Source: a bacterium (GTDB lineage: Bacteria > Electryoneota > RPQS01). Taken from it: 12,388 nt of DNA. The stretch lies in NCBI GenBank assembly GCA_028711875.1, contig JAQTRJ010000029.1:1-12388 (forward strand). Direction: 5' to 3'. The position numbers were made by a program, and so were the translations under genes. Shown here piece by piece: positions 1 through 5,383 of the stretch; position 1 is the stretch's first letter, and every line of letters starts with the position of its first letter. The notes under the pieces are model-generated. The model saw only the letters and a list, made by a program, of their open reading frames with translations, searched no databases and was not told the origin of the DNA.

Positions 1-2
1 CC

Positions 3-716
3 GTGCAGCTGACGCTGGCGGACGGGACTCCCGACTGGCTGAACGCGGAGATCGTTCCGGCGATCGTGGAGCCGCCGGGACCGGCCGCGCTCCGGCTGAA
101 TCCGGAAGCGGCTGACGGGAAGCTCGGGGAAACCGTGGTGACGATCGAAGCGTCCGCTTACGGCATGCGGGAGCCGGTCACGCAGACCGTGACGATCACG
201 CTGGTGCGGCAGGCGGGGACGTTCGAACATCTCGACACCGCGCCGGTCACCCGCGAATGCCGCAACGTCTGCGGCAAGATGAATCGAGGCGGAGTGACAT
301 TCTACGATATTCTGCGGGAACAGGATCAGGAGTGCAGCGACGAGGCCGCGCTGCCCGCAGCGCAGGCGATCGGCGTGCAGGGATTCATGGTTTCGGAGCG
401 GGGCTTCGGATTCGGCCACACCTGCCGGGTGGCGGGCTTCTACAGCCCCGGCGGGAACCTGACCTTTTTTAATCTCGGACTGACCACACGCCTGCCGCGC
501 GGGGCGCTGTTGCTCGATCTGCGCGGCGTGCGCGACGCCTGGCTATCGGCGGACAATACGATGTGTGTGGCGCAGATTTCCGATCAATTGGCGGTCTACG
601 ACGTGGCTACGGCGATCATGCTGGCTCCGCCCTGCCGCTCGAGCCGCGGGCCGGAGAACCTGACGCTGTCCGGCGCGATGCTGAGCAGCGATGTCTGTCA
701 GTGGGAGCTGAAGTAA
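3..716 (+). CDS. Hypothetical protein, 3' part (Ig-like plus propeller-like C-terminus)
   Basis: The reading frame is open from the window edge to TAA at 714-716. The GTG at position 3 is the first complete in-frame codon, so the gene probably starts further upstream. About 237 residues are visible. Residues 1-68 read like a small Ig/NEW3-like beta sandwich: a 'PDWL' start, a Gly-Glu-Thr turn and a final 'TQTVTITLV' strand. Residues 75-165 contain six of the nine cysteines and no family I recognise. Residues 170-215 ('AWLSADNTMCVAQ...LAVYDVAT') resemble one beta-propeller blade of the YncE/WD40 type. The cysteine content and beta-rich character suggest an exported protein, but no signal peptide is visible because the N-terminus is missing. 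Function is unknown. No sorting domain of the YPNPFNP type is present at its end, unlike the secreted proteins further right. Confidence 0.7.
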   Translation: MQLTLADGTPDWLNAEIVPAIVEPPGPAALRLNPEAADGKLGETVVTIEASAYGMREPVTQTVTITLVRQAGTFEHLDTAPVTRECRNVCGKMNRGGVTFYDILREQDQECSDEAALPAAQAIGVQGFMVSERGFGFGHTCRVAGFYSPGGNLTFFNLGLTTRLPRGALLLDLRGVRDAWLSADNTMCVAQISDQLAVYDVATAIMLAPPCRSSRGPENLTLSGAMLSSDVCQWELK

Positions 717-770
717 GAAGCCAAGAAGCCAAAAGCGAAAAAGCGAAAAGGCGAAAAGAAAAAAGAGTTC
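717..770 (+). repeat. Low-complexity purine-rich tract
   Basis: Directly after the stop codon of the first gene the plus strand is almost entirely A and G with scattered C. It is built from short reiterated words (AAGCC twice, AAGCGAAA-like units three times). No coding or RNA gene is recognisable here. The tract runs into the palindromic element at 774-812. Confidence 0.6.
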
Positions 771-773
771 TCC

Positions 774-812
774 CTCCCCCCACTTTGTGGGGGGAATAGA
801 CGGGGGAGTCTC
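774..812. repeat. Palindromic repeat element, copy 1
   Basis: The core CCCCCCAC-TTT-GTGGGGGG (776-794) is a perfect 8-bp stem with a 3-base loop. A 23-base core (774-796) is identical to 2741-2763, and the following flank (about 797-812) is also similar to the flank of that second copy (AGA..GGG.GAGT.TC pattern, one gap). Two copies with conserved flank indicate a dispersed REP/MITE-like element rather than a chance hairpin. The T-run needed for a classical terminator is missing on both strands. Confidence 0.7.
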
Positions 813-822
813 ACAGAGCGGA

Positions 823-854
823 AAGCCCCGCTCCGGGAAACCGGGGCGGGGCTT
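823..854. terminator. Strong bidirectional hairpin (likely terminator of the SWIB gene)
   Basis: A 14-bp stem (823-836 with 841-854) closes on a GAAA loop. The only imperfection is one G-T position. It lies 27 bases past the stop codon of the minus-strand SWIB gene and about 110 bases past the stop of the plus-strand first gene, so it could end both converging transcripts. On the minus strand the stem ends in CTTT rather than a long T-run, so termination efficiency is uncertain. Confidence 0.65.
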
Positions 855-881
855 GCTACAGTGAAACAGCCAGCCGTCAGG

Positions 882-1400
882 CTACTTGATGTGCGCCTGC
901 AGCAGCTTGTTCATTTCGAACATGCTGACGACGTTCTTGCCGAACAGGGCCTTGAGCTTGACGTCGGTGTTGATCATCCGGCGGTTGACCTTGTCCTGCA
1001 GACCGTTCTTCTTGATGTACTCCCACAGCTTCTTGGTGATCTCGGTGCGCGGCAGCGGACTGGCACCGACGATGGCGGCCAGCACCATATCGGGGGTCTT
1101 GGGAGCCATAAAGGCGGGATTGGGTTTCCGCTTCACTTTCGGCTTGGCTTTCTTGGCGACTTTCTTCTTCACCACTTTCTTGACCGGCTTCTTGGCGGTG
1201 GCCTTCTTGGCGACCTTCTTCACCGGCTTCTTGGCCACTTTCTTGGCGACCTTCTTCGGGGCGGCCTTCTTCTTCACGACCTTCTTCTTGGTGGCTTTCT
1301 TCGCCGTGGCCTTCTTCTTGGCGGGGGCCTTCTTGGCGGTAGCTTTTTTCGCCGTGGCCTTCTTCTTGGCAGGGGCCTTCTTGGCGGTAGCTTTCTTCAT
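882..1400 (-). CDS. Histone H1-like Lys/Ala-rich protein with C-terminal SWIB domain
   Basis: The 172-residue protein has two parts. Residues 1-95 are a basic tail of repeating KKATAKKAPAKK-type units, like eukaryotic H1 tails and bacterial Hc1/AlgP-type proteins. The first 33 residues contain a 16-residue tandem duplication. Residues 96-172 are a complete SWIB/MDM2 domain: 'LAAIVG', 'LPRTEITKKLWEYIKKNGLQD', 'RRMINTDVKLKALFG', 'VSMFEMNKLLQAHI' all match the family pattern. SWIB domains in bacteria are best known from Chlamydiae, alone or fused to topoisomerase I. The basic tail suggests DNA binding and a nucleoid role, which is inference. The start is set by an AAGGAGA Shine-Dalgarno seven bases before ATG. 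It is a single-gene unit with its own promoter (1604-1633) and a hairpin after the stop. Family assignment is firm; cellular function is not known from the sequence. Confidence 0.93.
   Translation of the reverse strand: MKKATAKKAPAKKKATAKKATAKKAPAKKKATAKKATKKKVVKKKAAPKKVAKKVAKKPVKKVAKKATAKKPVKKVVKKKVAKKAKPKVKRKPNPAFMAPKTPDMVLAAIVGASPLPRTEITKKLWEYIKKNGLQDKVNRRMINTDVKLKALFGKNVVSMFEMNKLLQAHIK
1302..1397 (-). repeat. 48-bp tandem duplication inside the SWIB gene tail
   Basis: Bases 1302-1349 and 1350-1397 are adjacent 48-bp direct copies differing at two positions. Each encodes 16 residues of the basic tail. High identity in both sequence and third positions points to a recent slippage or unequal-crossover event that lengthened the tail. 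Confidence 0.85.
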
Positions 1401-1414
1401 GGGACTCTCCTTTT

Positions 1415-1444
1415 ACGGTTTATACCGTTCACGGGTTGGTGAAC
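1415..1444 (-). promoter_or_regulatory. Two abutting inverted repeats in the SWIB leader
   Basis: ACGGT-TTAT-ACCGT (1415-1428) and GTTCAC-GGGTTG-GTGAAC (1427-1444) are two perfect dyads sharing two bases. They lie just upstream of the SWIB ribosome binding site. They could fold in the mRNA leader or act as an operator. Neither use is demonstrated. Confidence 0.4.
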
Positions 1445-1472
1445 TTCGGCTTGCATGACAAACTCAGGGTAC

Positions 1473-1497
1473 AGCCCGCAGGCAATTTTTGCGGGCT
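1473..1497 (-). promoter_or_regulatory. Hairpin in the SWIB leader
   Basis: An 8-bp stem (AGCCCGCA at 1473-1480 with TGCGGGCT at 1490-1497) encloses a 9-base loop. It lies inside the predicted 5' untranslated leader of the SWIB transcript, upstream of the two smaller dyads. No T-run follows the stem on the minus strand, so it is not a classical attenuator. Confidence 0.4.
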
Positions 1498-1603
1498 TGC
1501 AGCCGTCGCTCGTCGGCCCCGCGATCGGGGCGGCACGGGGGAACAGCGCCGGCAAAGGTCAGAGCGCAAACGCATCCAAAGAACATGCCGCAATCAATAC
1601 GCT

Positions 1604-1633
1604 AATATAATCAAGTGTCGCTCTCTCTGTCAA
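1604..1633 (-). promoter_or_regulatory. Sigma70-type promoter for the SWIB gene
   Basis: Read on the minus strand, a perfect -35 TTGACA (1633-1628) is separated by 18 bases from TATATT (1609-1604). TTATAT at 1610-1605 gives a 17-base spacer. The match is much better than elsewhere in this GC-rich window. Transcription would start near 1597 and give a leader of about 197 bases before the SWIB start codon. Confidence 0.65.
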
Positions 1634-1877
1634 GACCTTTGGCCCGGCCCGGCACATTTTCCACTATGAAGATCGCCCGCGTTCCCCGCGACTCGAAAAC
1701 CGAGTGCGACCCCCGCCCGACGGTGCCCCTCAACTCTCTCCCGATACTCAACTTGACTCGAAAAAACGACCGTTGCGCGCACGGGTGATTGGTCTCCGCG
1801 GCGCTCCTCGATTGCGCGTTTTCCCTATGAAACCGGAGGAAAAGGAGAGGCGTTCGCGGGCGAAAAACGAGAACAAG
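1634..1877. other. Intergenic gap with no recognisable gene
   Basis: Between the SWIB promoter and the GNAT stop codon I see no protein-like frame. A short imperfect dyad (ACTCG-AAAAC-CGAGT, 1691-1705) and a reiterated 15-base GCGTTCGCGGG.GAA word (about 1850-1865, and again overlapping the GNAT stop at about 1882-1896) are the only structures noticed. No clear rho-independent terminator for the GNAT operon was found. Confidence 0.5.
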
Positions 1878-2387
1878 CTACGCGTTCGCGGGTGAATGCA
1901 GAAGCCGTTCGAGTTCGATTTCGTCGCGGATCGGAAGGTCGCGCCAGCCGCGTTCGGGAATGTCCGGCTTCAACCGGCGCGACTCGGCGATCGCTCCCGG
2001 ATAGACCGCCCGCAAAGTGAATCCTTGCCTCTGATAGAATCCCAGTGCGGGCAAATTGTCGTTGGTGGTGATCAGCCACACTCTCCGGCTGCCGGCCGCC
2101 CGCGCCGCACCCAGCACCGCCCGAGTGAGCGCCGTTCCCACGCCGATCCCCTCGTGCAGGCTGTTCAGAGTCACGATCTCGCACTCGTCGGCTTCGATCC
2201 GGTAGGTGACCAGCCCAACGGGTTCGCCGCCGAGCCGCGCGATAAACCCCGGCAGGGATTCCGCATGATGCAGCCGTCCGCGGGTGACCACGCGCGGCGC
2301 GCCCCAGAACTCGGTCAGCACCCACTCGGTCCACGGACGGAAGCTCGCGGTCAGCGGCTCGATGACAACCGATTCGTCAGCGATCAT
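1878..2387 (-). CDS. GNAT family N-acetyltransferase
   Basis: The 169-residue protein has the GNAT fold signature. Motif A is 'EGIGVGTAL' at residues 79-87, the pyrophosphate loop that binds acetyl-CoA. Motif B is 'FYQRQGF' at 117-123, preceded by 'TTNDNLPAL'. A closing 'IRDEIELERLL' segment (153-163) is typical of a common small-GNAT subfamily. It should transfer an acetyl group from acetyl-CoA to an amine; the substrate cannot be read from sequence. The start ATG (2387-2385) overlaps the stop of the upstream DUF486 gene as ATGA, so the two are co-transcribed and probably translationally coupled. A longer in-frame extension to 2804 exists, but it runs antisense-like through DUF486 in another frame and is not part of the protein. 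The stop codon lies in a short reiterated GC word. Confidence 0.9.
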   Translation of the reverse strand: MIADESVVIEPLTASFRPWTEWVLTEFWGAPRVVTRGRLHHAESLPGFIARLGGEPVGLVTYRIEADECEIVTLNSLHEGIGVGTALTRAVLGAARAAGSRRVWLITTNDNLPALGFYQRQGFTLRAVYPGAIAESRRLKPDIPERGWRDLPIRDEIELERLLHSPANA

Positions 2388-2710
2388 TTCCGGAATACCA
2401 GATAGGCTCCCAGCGCGATCAGGGCGAAGCCGCCGAGCTGGTGGAGGGAGAGTTTTTCTTTCAGGTAGAGCACGGAAAACAGGCTGAAGACGCTCAGGGA
2501 AATGACCTCCTGAATCGTTTTCAGCTGGGCGGCGCTGTAGGGGCCGTAGCCCATGCGATTGGCGGGCACCTGCAAGCAGTATTCGAAAAAGGCGATCCCC
2601 CAGCTGATCAGAATCACCCAGTGCAGCGGGGAGTCTTTGAACCGGAGGTGGCCGTACCAGGCGACGGTCATGAAAACGTTGGACAGCGTGAGCAGGACGA
2701 TGGGCATCAT
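2384..2710 (-). CDS. DUF486 (DMT-like) small integral membrane protein
   Basis: The 108-residue protein matches the DUF486/COG3169 family, related to the drug/metabolite transporter superfamily. Visible signatures are 'LSNVFMTVAWYGHL' (9-22), 'QVPANRMGYGPYSAAQLK' (47-64) and 'QEVISLSVF' (67-75). Four hydrophobic segments lie at about 3-20, 29-47, 66-83 and 91-106. No substrate is established for this family. It is the first gene of an operon with the GNAT gene downstream (ATGA overlap). The chosen ATG (2710-2708, followed at once by a second ATG) fits the usual family N-terminus but has no clear Shine-Dalgarno. An in-frame TTG at 2734-2732 has a GGAG six bases upstream, supplied by the palindromic repeat, and would add eight residues. 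Confidence 0.9.
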   Translation of the reverse strand: MMPIVLLTLSNVFMTVAWYGHLRFKDSPLHWVILISWGIAFFEYCLQVPANRMGYGPYSAAQLKTIQEVISLSVFSLFSVLYLKEKLSLHQLGGFALIALGAYLVFRK

Positions 2711-2740
2711 GGGTGGTGTTGGTCGGGTCTTCAAGCTTTT

Positions 2741-2780
2741 CTCCCCCCACTTTGTGGGGGGAACAGAAAGGGAGAGTTTC
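2741..2780. repeat. Palindromic repeat element, copy 2
   Basis: The core stem CCCCCCAC-TTT-GTGGGGGG (2743-2761) and a 23-base core (2741-2763) are identical to copy 1 near 774-796. The next 17 bases resemble the copy 1 flank. It sits between the divergent DUF486 and pabBC genes, in the predicted leader of DUF486. Confidence 0.7.
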
Positions 2781-2831
2781 TTCTTCCCGCGCGGCCGCCG
2801 ACAAGGGCGAGTTTTCAAGCGTTCGGAAAAT

Positions 2832-2858
2832 TGGCTCAAAATACGTAAGTTGGAGCCA
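2832..2858 (+). promoter_or_regulatory. Inverted repeat overlapping the pabBC ribosome binding site
   Basis: TGGCTC (2832-2837) can pair with GAGCCA (2853-2858), which contains most of the GGAG and the A of the start codon. A 15-base loop separates the arms. If formed in mRNA it would hide the translation start. The pairing is short and may be fortuitous. Confidence 0.25.
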
Positions 2859-4657
2859 TGAAGCAAGCGCTGTTCGATACGCTGCGGCAGGATACGCCCT
2901 CGGTCTGGATTGAACTCCCGCCGGATGCCGGACGGGAACGATCGCGATTCTTTTTTTCGCGGCCGGTGGAAATCTGGCAGGCGGACCGGCCGGAAGACGT
3001 GCGGGGTGCGGTGGCGGCGGTGGAAGCCGCGCAACGAGACGGGCGCTATGTGGCGGGATTCATCGCCTATGAAGCGGCTCCGGCCTTCGATCCGGCTCTG
3101 AAAACGCCGCCGCGCGGGGAATTGCCGCTGGCGTGGTTCGCCGCGTTCGCCGCGCCCGGAGCGACTCCGCCCGCTCCGCCCGCTCCGCCGCCGGTCGCGC
3201 CGGAACTCCTGATCGCGCCGGGCGAGTATCTTTCCGCCGTTCGCCGGGCGCTGGACTACATCCGCGCCGGGGACATTTATCAGGTGAATTACACCGTCCG
3301 CGCGCGACTGGCCGAACGCGTCGAGCCGTATGCCCTGTTTCGCGCGCTCGGCGAGGCCGCGCCCATGCCGCACGCCGCCTTTATAGACACCGGCTCTGCG
3401 CAAGTGGTTTCGCTCTCGCCCGAGCTGTTCCTGCGCCGCACGGACGACGTGCTGGAAACCCGCCCGATGAAGGGCACGGCGCGGCGGCGGCCGTCGTGGG
3501 ACGAGGACGAAGCGGCGCGGCGCGCGCTGGCCGCCGACGAAAAAAATCGCGCGGAAAACGTGATGATCGTGGATCTTATGCGCAACGACCTCGGGCGCGT
3601 CTGCCGCGCGGGGACGGTGACCGTGCCCGAACTGTGGCGGGCGGATCGCTTCCCGACGGTGCATCAGATGACCAGTCTCGTGCGCGGACGGCTGCGGGAC
3701 GGGGTGTCGCTGTTCGAGATTCTGGCCGCGACCTTTCCGCCCGGCTCGGTGACCGGCGCGCCGAAAATCAGAGCTTGCGAGATTATCGCCGAACTCGAAC
3801 CCGTGCCGCGCGGCATTTATTGCGGCAGCATCGGCCTGTTTTTCCCCGGCGGCGACTTCGAGCTGAACGTTGCCATCCGCACGCTCGCGTTTCATCCTTC
3901 GGCCATTCTTGGCATCGGCTCCGGGATCGTGGCCGACAGCGATCCGCAAGACGAATGGGCGGAAACGAAGCTCAAATATGAATTCGTGACCCGCCGCGCC
4001 GTTCCGTTTGCCCTGTACGAAACGATCCGCTATGAAGCAGAGGGAACATTCCGTGATCTGCTGTCGCACCTGCGCCGGCTGCGGCGTTCGTGCGACTATT
4101 TCGGCCGGCCGTTTCCCGCGCGGAAGATTTTTTCCGAACTGCGCGCGCTGCGCAAGCGGCTCCGCAGAAAACCGGCGCGCGTCCGGCTTGATCTGAACGG
4201 TGCGGAGGTCAGCCTGAAGGCGGAATTCGAGAATGTGTCGTGGCCCGAGCCGCTGACGCTGATGCTGGCGGACGACGCGGTGGATCCCGACGATGTCCGG
4301 CTCTATCACAAGACCACGCTCCGTCCCGAGCGCTACGGGTGGCTCGAACGGGCGCGCGCGCTGGGCGCGCACGAGTGCCTGTTTCTCAATACGCGCGGCG
4401 AACTGACCGAGGGCGCGCTGTCCAATCTGCTGGTGAAACTGGACGGGGAATGGCTGACGCCCGCGCTCGGTTGCGGTTTGCTGCCGGGGGTGGGGCGAAC
4501 GAGACTTCTGCGGAGCGGCCGCTGCCGGGAGGCGATCATGACGCTCGCTGATCTGGCGCGCGCGGAGGAAATCCGCGTGGTCAACGCCGTGCGCGGCGAA
4601 GGCGTCGTGACGCGGGTGGTGGACGGGAACGGAACTCCGCTCTACGCGGCGGGATGA
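2858..4657 (+). CDS. pabBC: Aminodeoxychorismate synthase component I fused to aminodeoxychorismate lyase (PabB-PabC)
   Basis: The 599-residue fusion makes p-aminobenzoate for folate. Residues 1-383 are the chorismate-binding PabB part. 'RPMKGTARRR' around residues 202-211 carries Lys205, the position that separates aminodeoxychorismate synthase (PIKGT) from anthranilate synthase (PIAGT). 'AENVMIVDLMRNDLGRVC' and 'PPGSVTGAPKIRACEII' (Lys303 in the second) are core family motifs, and 'GIGSGIVADSDPQDEWAET' closes the domain. Residues 384-599 are a PLP-dependent fold-type IV lyase: 'ALYETIRYE', 'YHKTTLRPERY' with the likely Schiff-base Lys485, 'LTEGALSNLLVKLDGEWLTPAL' and 'GLLPGVGRTRLL'. No PabA glutaminase is next to it, so the amidotransferase must be elsewhere. 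The start is supported by the family N-terminus, but its GGAG is only two bases from ATG. It stands alone, divergent from DUF486, and ends at a hairpin. Confidence 0.95.
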   Translation: MKQALFDTLRQDTPSVWIELPPDAGRERSRFFFSRPVEIWQADRPEDVRGAVAAVEAAQRDGRYVAGFIAYEAAPAFDPALKTPPRGELPLAWFAAFAAPGATPPAPPAPPPVAPELLIAPGEYLSAVRRALDYIRAGDIYQVNYTVRARLAERVEPYALFRALGEAAPMPHAAFIDTGSAQVVSLSPELFLRRTDDVLETRPMKGTARRRPSWDEDEAARRALAADEKNRAENVMIVDLMRNDLGRVCRAGTVTVPELWRADRFPTVHQMTSLVRGRLRDGVSLFEILAATFPPGSVTGAPKIRACEIIAELEPVPRGIYCGSIGLFFPGGDFELNVAIRTLAFHPSAILGIGSGIVADSDPQDEWAETKLKYEFVTRRAVPFALYETIRYEAEGTFRDLLSHLRRLRRSCDYFGRPFPARKIFSELRALRKRLRRKPARVRLDLNGAEVSLKAEFENVSWPEPLTLMLADDAVDPDDVRLYHKTTLRPERYGWLERARALGAHECLFLNTRGELTEGALSNLLVKLDGEWLTPALGCGLLPGVGRTRLLRSGRCREAIMTLADLARAEEIRVVNAVRGEGVVTRVVDGNGTPLYAAG

Positions 4658-4681
4658 TCGCACAGATTAGTTTTGTCTCAT

Positions 4682-4720
4682 GCGGCGCGGCGGTTCTTCG
4701 GAATCGCCGCGCTGCGTTTT
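4682..4720 (+). terminator. Rho-independent terminator of pabBC
   Basis: A 15-bp stem (4682-4696 with 4701-4715, two G-T wobbles) closes on a C(TTCG)G tetraloop and is followed by GTTTT. It begins 24 bases after the pabBC stop. The stable tetraloop and the short T-run support termination on the plus strand. Confidence 0.8.
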
Positions 4721-5033
4721 CAATCTGTAAGCGATGCAAGAAGTCGCTATGACAGCGGATGAAACAACGTCAAGCGCAGCGGAGCGCGCGCGATTCGTCT
4801 CGCTCGCTCCACTCGCGGGGAGGCGCGCCTCTCGAACTCGCGTTGCAGAGTGCACGAGCGGTGTGGAGGTTGTTCAGAAACGGAGGTCTGAGGAAGACAA
4901 CCGATCCACCCCTGAAAAGGAATTCATAGAGAGGCGCGCTTGCTTCTCGGCGGGTATGGTAAGTATATTCACGCGCCACTCGGGGGGAGCGATTTTCCCT
5001 CGCCCCGCGACCGATTCACTTGCGAGATTTTAT
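4721..5033. other. Intergenic region with no convincing gene
   Basis: Open frames here on both strands have no recognisable domain, no ribosome binding site and skewed Arg/Ser/Ala composition typical of non-coding GC-rich DNA. A perfect 12-bp palindrome GAGGCGCGCCTC lies at 4820-4831, and a GAGGCGCGC word recurs at 4931. I see no RNA gene that I can name. Confidence 0.5.
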
Positions 5034-5265
5034 GAACGGCGCGGGCCAGGATATTTTTCGTGGGTCATCATCGTCGCGGTTTTTTCGATAGATCGGTAAG
5101 CGGCGGAAAGTTACAGCGATGCTTGAAACTTTTTTCACGGTCACGAACCGAGCGGACGGGCCAGCGGGCGGTCTAGTGGAGCGGGCAACTATAGTGAGCC
5201 TATTCGCGATAGATAGTACAGGCGGAAAACCAGAGCATTCTGTGAAGATTTTCCGGGAAAAAAAC
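5034..5265. repeat. Degenerate tandem repeat, period about 115-121 bp
   Basis: Three words recur in the same order with near-constant spacing: GA.CGG.CGGGCCAG (5034-5049 and 5150-5164), CGATAGAT (5086-5093 and 5207-5214) and GGCGGAAA (5102-5109 and 5221-5228). Each pair is followed by a T-rich stretch ending in C.CGG or CCGG. The two units are diverged between the shared words. A possible third, weaker unit continues to about 5340 (CAACTA..TAGTG..TCGCG at 5293-5315 echoes 5186-5208). No coding potential is evident. An alignment is needed to confirm it. Confidence 0.4.
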
Positions 5266-5273
5266 GCACGTCG

Positions 5274-5302
5274 TTGCTCTCGCGTGAGCAATCAACTACC
5301 TT
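5274..5302 (+). promoter_or_regulatory. Possible promoter with embedded palindrome upstream of the first GEVED gene
   Basis: TTGCTC (5274-5279) and TACCTT (5297-5302) are spaced by 17 bases, a weak sigma70-like match. The -35 word is also the left arm of an 18-base dyad, TTGCTC-TCGCGT-GAGCAA (5274-5291), which could be an operator. A small hairpin (GTCGC-GTGAA-GCGAC, 5310-5324) followed by GCTTTT lies in the predicted leader. Confidence 0.3.
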
Positions 5303-5383
5303 AGTGCTGGTCGCGTGAAGCGACGCTTTTCGATCCGAAACATTTCATTGGAACGAAGCATACACACACCTCAAGGAGAACGG

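Noticed and set aside
774..812. CRISPR-like or intrinsic-terminator reading of the G/C palindrome
   Set aside because: There is no regular spacer array and no T-run after the stem. A dispersed palindromic repeat explains both copies better.
861..1458. Leu/Gly- or Phe/Leu-rich plus-strand frames opposite the SWIB gene
   Set aside because: These are antisense reads of the Lys/Ala repeat codons. The hydrophobic runs are an artefact of the repeat and not membrane segments.
1464..1586. 40-codon minus-strand frame in the SWIB leader
   Set aside because: It starts about 11 bases after the predicted transcription start and has no Shine-Dalgarno or protein-like pattern. An upstream leader peptide cannot be excluded but is not supported.
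2711..4663. Very long minus-strand open frame antisense to pabBC, joined to DUF486
   Set aside because: Its upstream 650 residues are Arg/Gly/His-rich with no domain and lie fully antisense to a well-supported enzyme; only the last 108 residues (DUF486) are real.
4734..5099. 121-codon plus-strand frame in the gap after pabBC
   Set aside because: No domain, no ribosome binding site, and composition typical of non-coding GC-rich DNA. It also runs into the degenerate repeat region.
5189..5205. Partial match to the reverse complement of a T7-type phage promoter (CTATAGTGAG)
   Set aside because: Only ten bases match and the rest of the 18-base consensus does not. No phage genes are present, so it is most likely chance.
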